This document shows, one piece after another, positions 63,236-64,000 of a DNA stretch of 64,000 bases (positions within the stretch are counted from its first letter, which is position 1; each line of letters opens with the position of its first letter). The stretch lies in contig UQXI01000010.1 in the NCBI GenBank assembly GCA_900544975.1, positions 1-64,000 of the forward strand, read 5' to 3'. The notes below the pieces were generated by a model. It saw only the letters and a program-made list of their open reading frames with translations, had not been told where the DNA came from and did not search any database. The DNA comes from an uncultured Eubacteriales bacterium (GTDB lineage: Bacteria; Bacillota; Clostridia; Oscillospirales; Oscillospiraceae). Both the position numbers and the translations under genes were made by a program.

Positions 63236-63475
63236 AAAAATCCTCCTTTTTGTTCCTGCCGTTCGGCAGAGTGTGGGGTGCTTCCGTGTGAATTATCATA
63301 TCACAAGCTCCAAAAAAGCGCTACTGTCTCTCCCTCCCTTTTCCAACGAACTTCTGTATTTTGTGGAAATTGACAAACATATAATGCTATTTGCACCTTG
63401 TTTTTCTGCCCGGCCGGTCTTTGCCCCACAGGAAGAAAATGGGCCAGAATTTTGCCGCTTTCAGGGAAATACATT
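63236..63475. other. Intergenic region between divergent PHP-SLH and NfnA-like genes
   Basis: No gene is seen. A TATGATAAT-like minus-strand tract near 63293-63302 may be the -10 of the PHP-SLH gene, but no matching -35 is clear. A second TTGACA occurs at 63370 without a properly spaced -10. Confidence 0.5.
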
Positions 63476-63504
63476 TTGACAAAGCATATCCCGTAGACTA
63501 TAAT
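63476..63504 (+). promoter_or_regulatory. Sigma-A promoter of the NfnA-like gene
   Basis: TTGACA at 63476-63481, a 17-bp spacer, and TATAAT at 63499-63504, both consensus. Confidence 0.9.
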
Positions 63505-63575
63505 GGAGCTGTGTGGGCAGTCTTCCCCTGCCTGCTTCTTATGTTCCCAAATCCAGAAATGAAAGGATCAGGATT

Positions 63576-64000
63576 ATGTATAAGATTGTCCGAAAGAAAG
63601 AGCTGAATTCTGCCGTTACTCTCATGGAGATCGAGGCCCCCTTCGTTGCCAGGAAGGCCAAGGCCGGCCAGTTTATCATCTTCCGGGTAGACGAGCAGGG
63701 AGAGCGCGTTCCCCTGACCATCGCCGGGTATGACCGGGAGAAGGGCACCGTCTCCATCATCTTCCAGAAGGTAGGCTTCTCCACCAACGCCCTGGGCGCC
63801 CTGAACGAGGGCGACTACATCCAGGACTTCGTCGGCCCCCTGGGCAAACCCACCGACACCGAGGGTGTGAAGCGGGTTTGTGTCGTGGGCGGCGGCGTGG
63901 GTTGCGCCATTGCCCTGCCCTCCGCCGTGGGCTTCAAGGAAGCCGGCTGCGAAGTGGACGTCATTGTGGGCTTCCGGAACAAGGACATCGTGATCCTGGA
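63576..64000 (+). CDS. NfnA-like ferredoxin-NADP reductase subunit alpha (partial, runs off the edge)
   Basis: The first 141 codons are present. A ferredoxin reductase-like FAD-binding barrel (KAGQFIIFRV, RVPLTIAGYD as the FAD-site RxPLT motif, VGPLGKP) is followed by the start of the NAD(P)-binding fold (VCVVGGGVGCAIALPSAV). This matches the small flavoprotein of NADH-dependent ferredoxin:NADP oxidoreductase, with its NfnB partner expected downstream of the window; sulfide dehydrogenase and dihydroorotate dehydrogenase electron-transfer subunits are close alternatives. AAAGGA precedes the ATG. Confidence 0.85.
   Translation, partial: MYKIVRKKELNSAVTLMEIEAPFVARKAKAGQFIIFRVDEQGERVPLTIAGYDREKGTVSIIFQKVGFSTNALGALNEGDYIQDFVGPLGKPTDTEGVKRVCVVGGGVGCAIALPSAVGFKEAGCEVDVIVGFRNKDIVIL

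Noticed and set aside
48301..63373. Very long plus-strand ORFs opposite the two giant SLH genes
   Set aside because: They are Gly/Leu/Ser-rich mirror frames of Ala/Glu/Lys-rich coding sequence, with no ribosome sites or family motifs.

Overview
The window is chromosomal DNA from an anaerobic, gut-type Firmicute, most likely of the Oscillospiraceae/Ruminococcaceae (Flavonifractor, Lawsonibacter or Oscillibacter-like). This rests on the GC-rich coding sequence, TTGACA/TATAAT promoters with strong GGAGG ribosome-binding sites, four very large secreted proteins ending in triple S-layer homology (SLH) domains, a MurT/GatD pair, QueH, and an NfnA-like flavoprotein. The genus is inference; no rRNA is present.

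Layout. (1) 1-2.6 kb: a small regulatory operon (DUF2975 membrane protein, Cro-type regulator, DUF4173 membrane protein). (2) 2.6-15.4 kb: two paralogous ArsR-type regulators, each beside an SLH surface protein: a leucine-rich-repeat protein and a subtilisin-like protease that also carries dockerin-like and cohesin-like modules. Divergent promoters and a nested palindrome lie between the second regulator and the LRR gene. (3) About 15.8-30.75 kb: a visibly AT-richer mobile island. It holds a large serine recombinase translationally coupled to a YhcG/DUF1016 nuclease and an XRE regulator, then a seven-gene leftward operon (MORC/MutL-like GHKL ATPase, Z1 helicase-like ATPase, PD-(D/E)XK protein, AIPR protein, C5 cytosine methyltransferase, Vsr endonuclease, 79-aa protein), then mobC, a truncated repA and a small ORF. 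This operon is the best candidate for an unusual system in the window: a MORC-type restriction-modification or defence cassette. (4) 30.8-38.4 kb: tRNA-Ala, a MacB/FtsX-type ABC transporter with a three-repeat operator-like array, sfsA, tRNA-Gln, and a TetR-ABC-permease operon. (5) 38.4-48.2 kb: a Nudix, lipid kinase and ATP-grasp operon; a giant MnxG-like multicopper oxidase; MurT with a GatD that lacks its catalytic Cys and His; and QueH. Two diverged fragments resembling group II intron 5' ends lie upstream of the ATP-grasp and oxidase genes. (6) 48.3-63.2 kb: two giant SLH proteins, a GH85 endo-beta-N-acetylglucosaminidase and a PHP-domain protein, sharing about 636 bp of base-identical Ala-rich coiled-coil DNA. 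(7) The right edge holds the start of an NfnA-like gene.

Themes. Cell-surface protein display and host-glycan or protein turnover dominate both ends, while the centre is a mobilisable, recombinase-borne defence island whose plasmid functions look decayed. Many long opposite-strand ORFs over the Ala-rich and LRR genes are composition artefacts and were left out. All functions are read from motifs; no database search was run.
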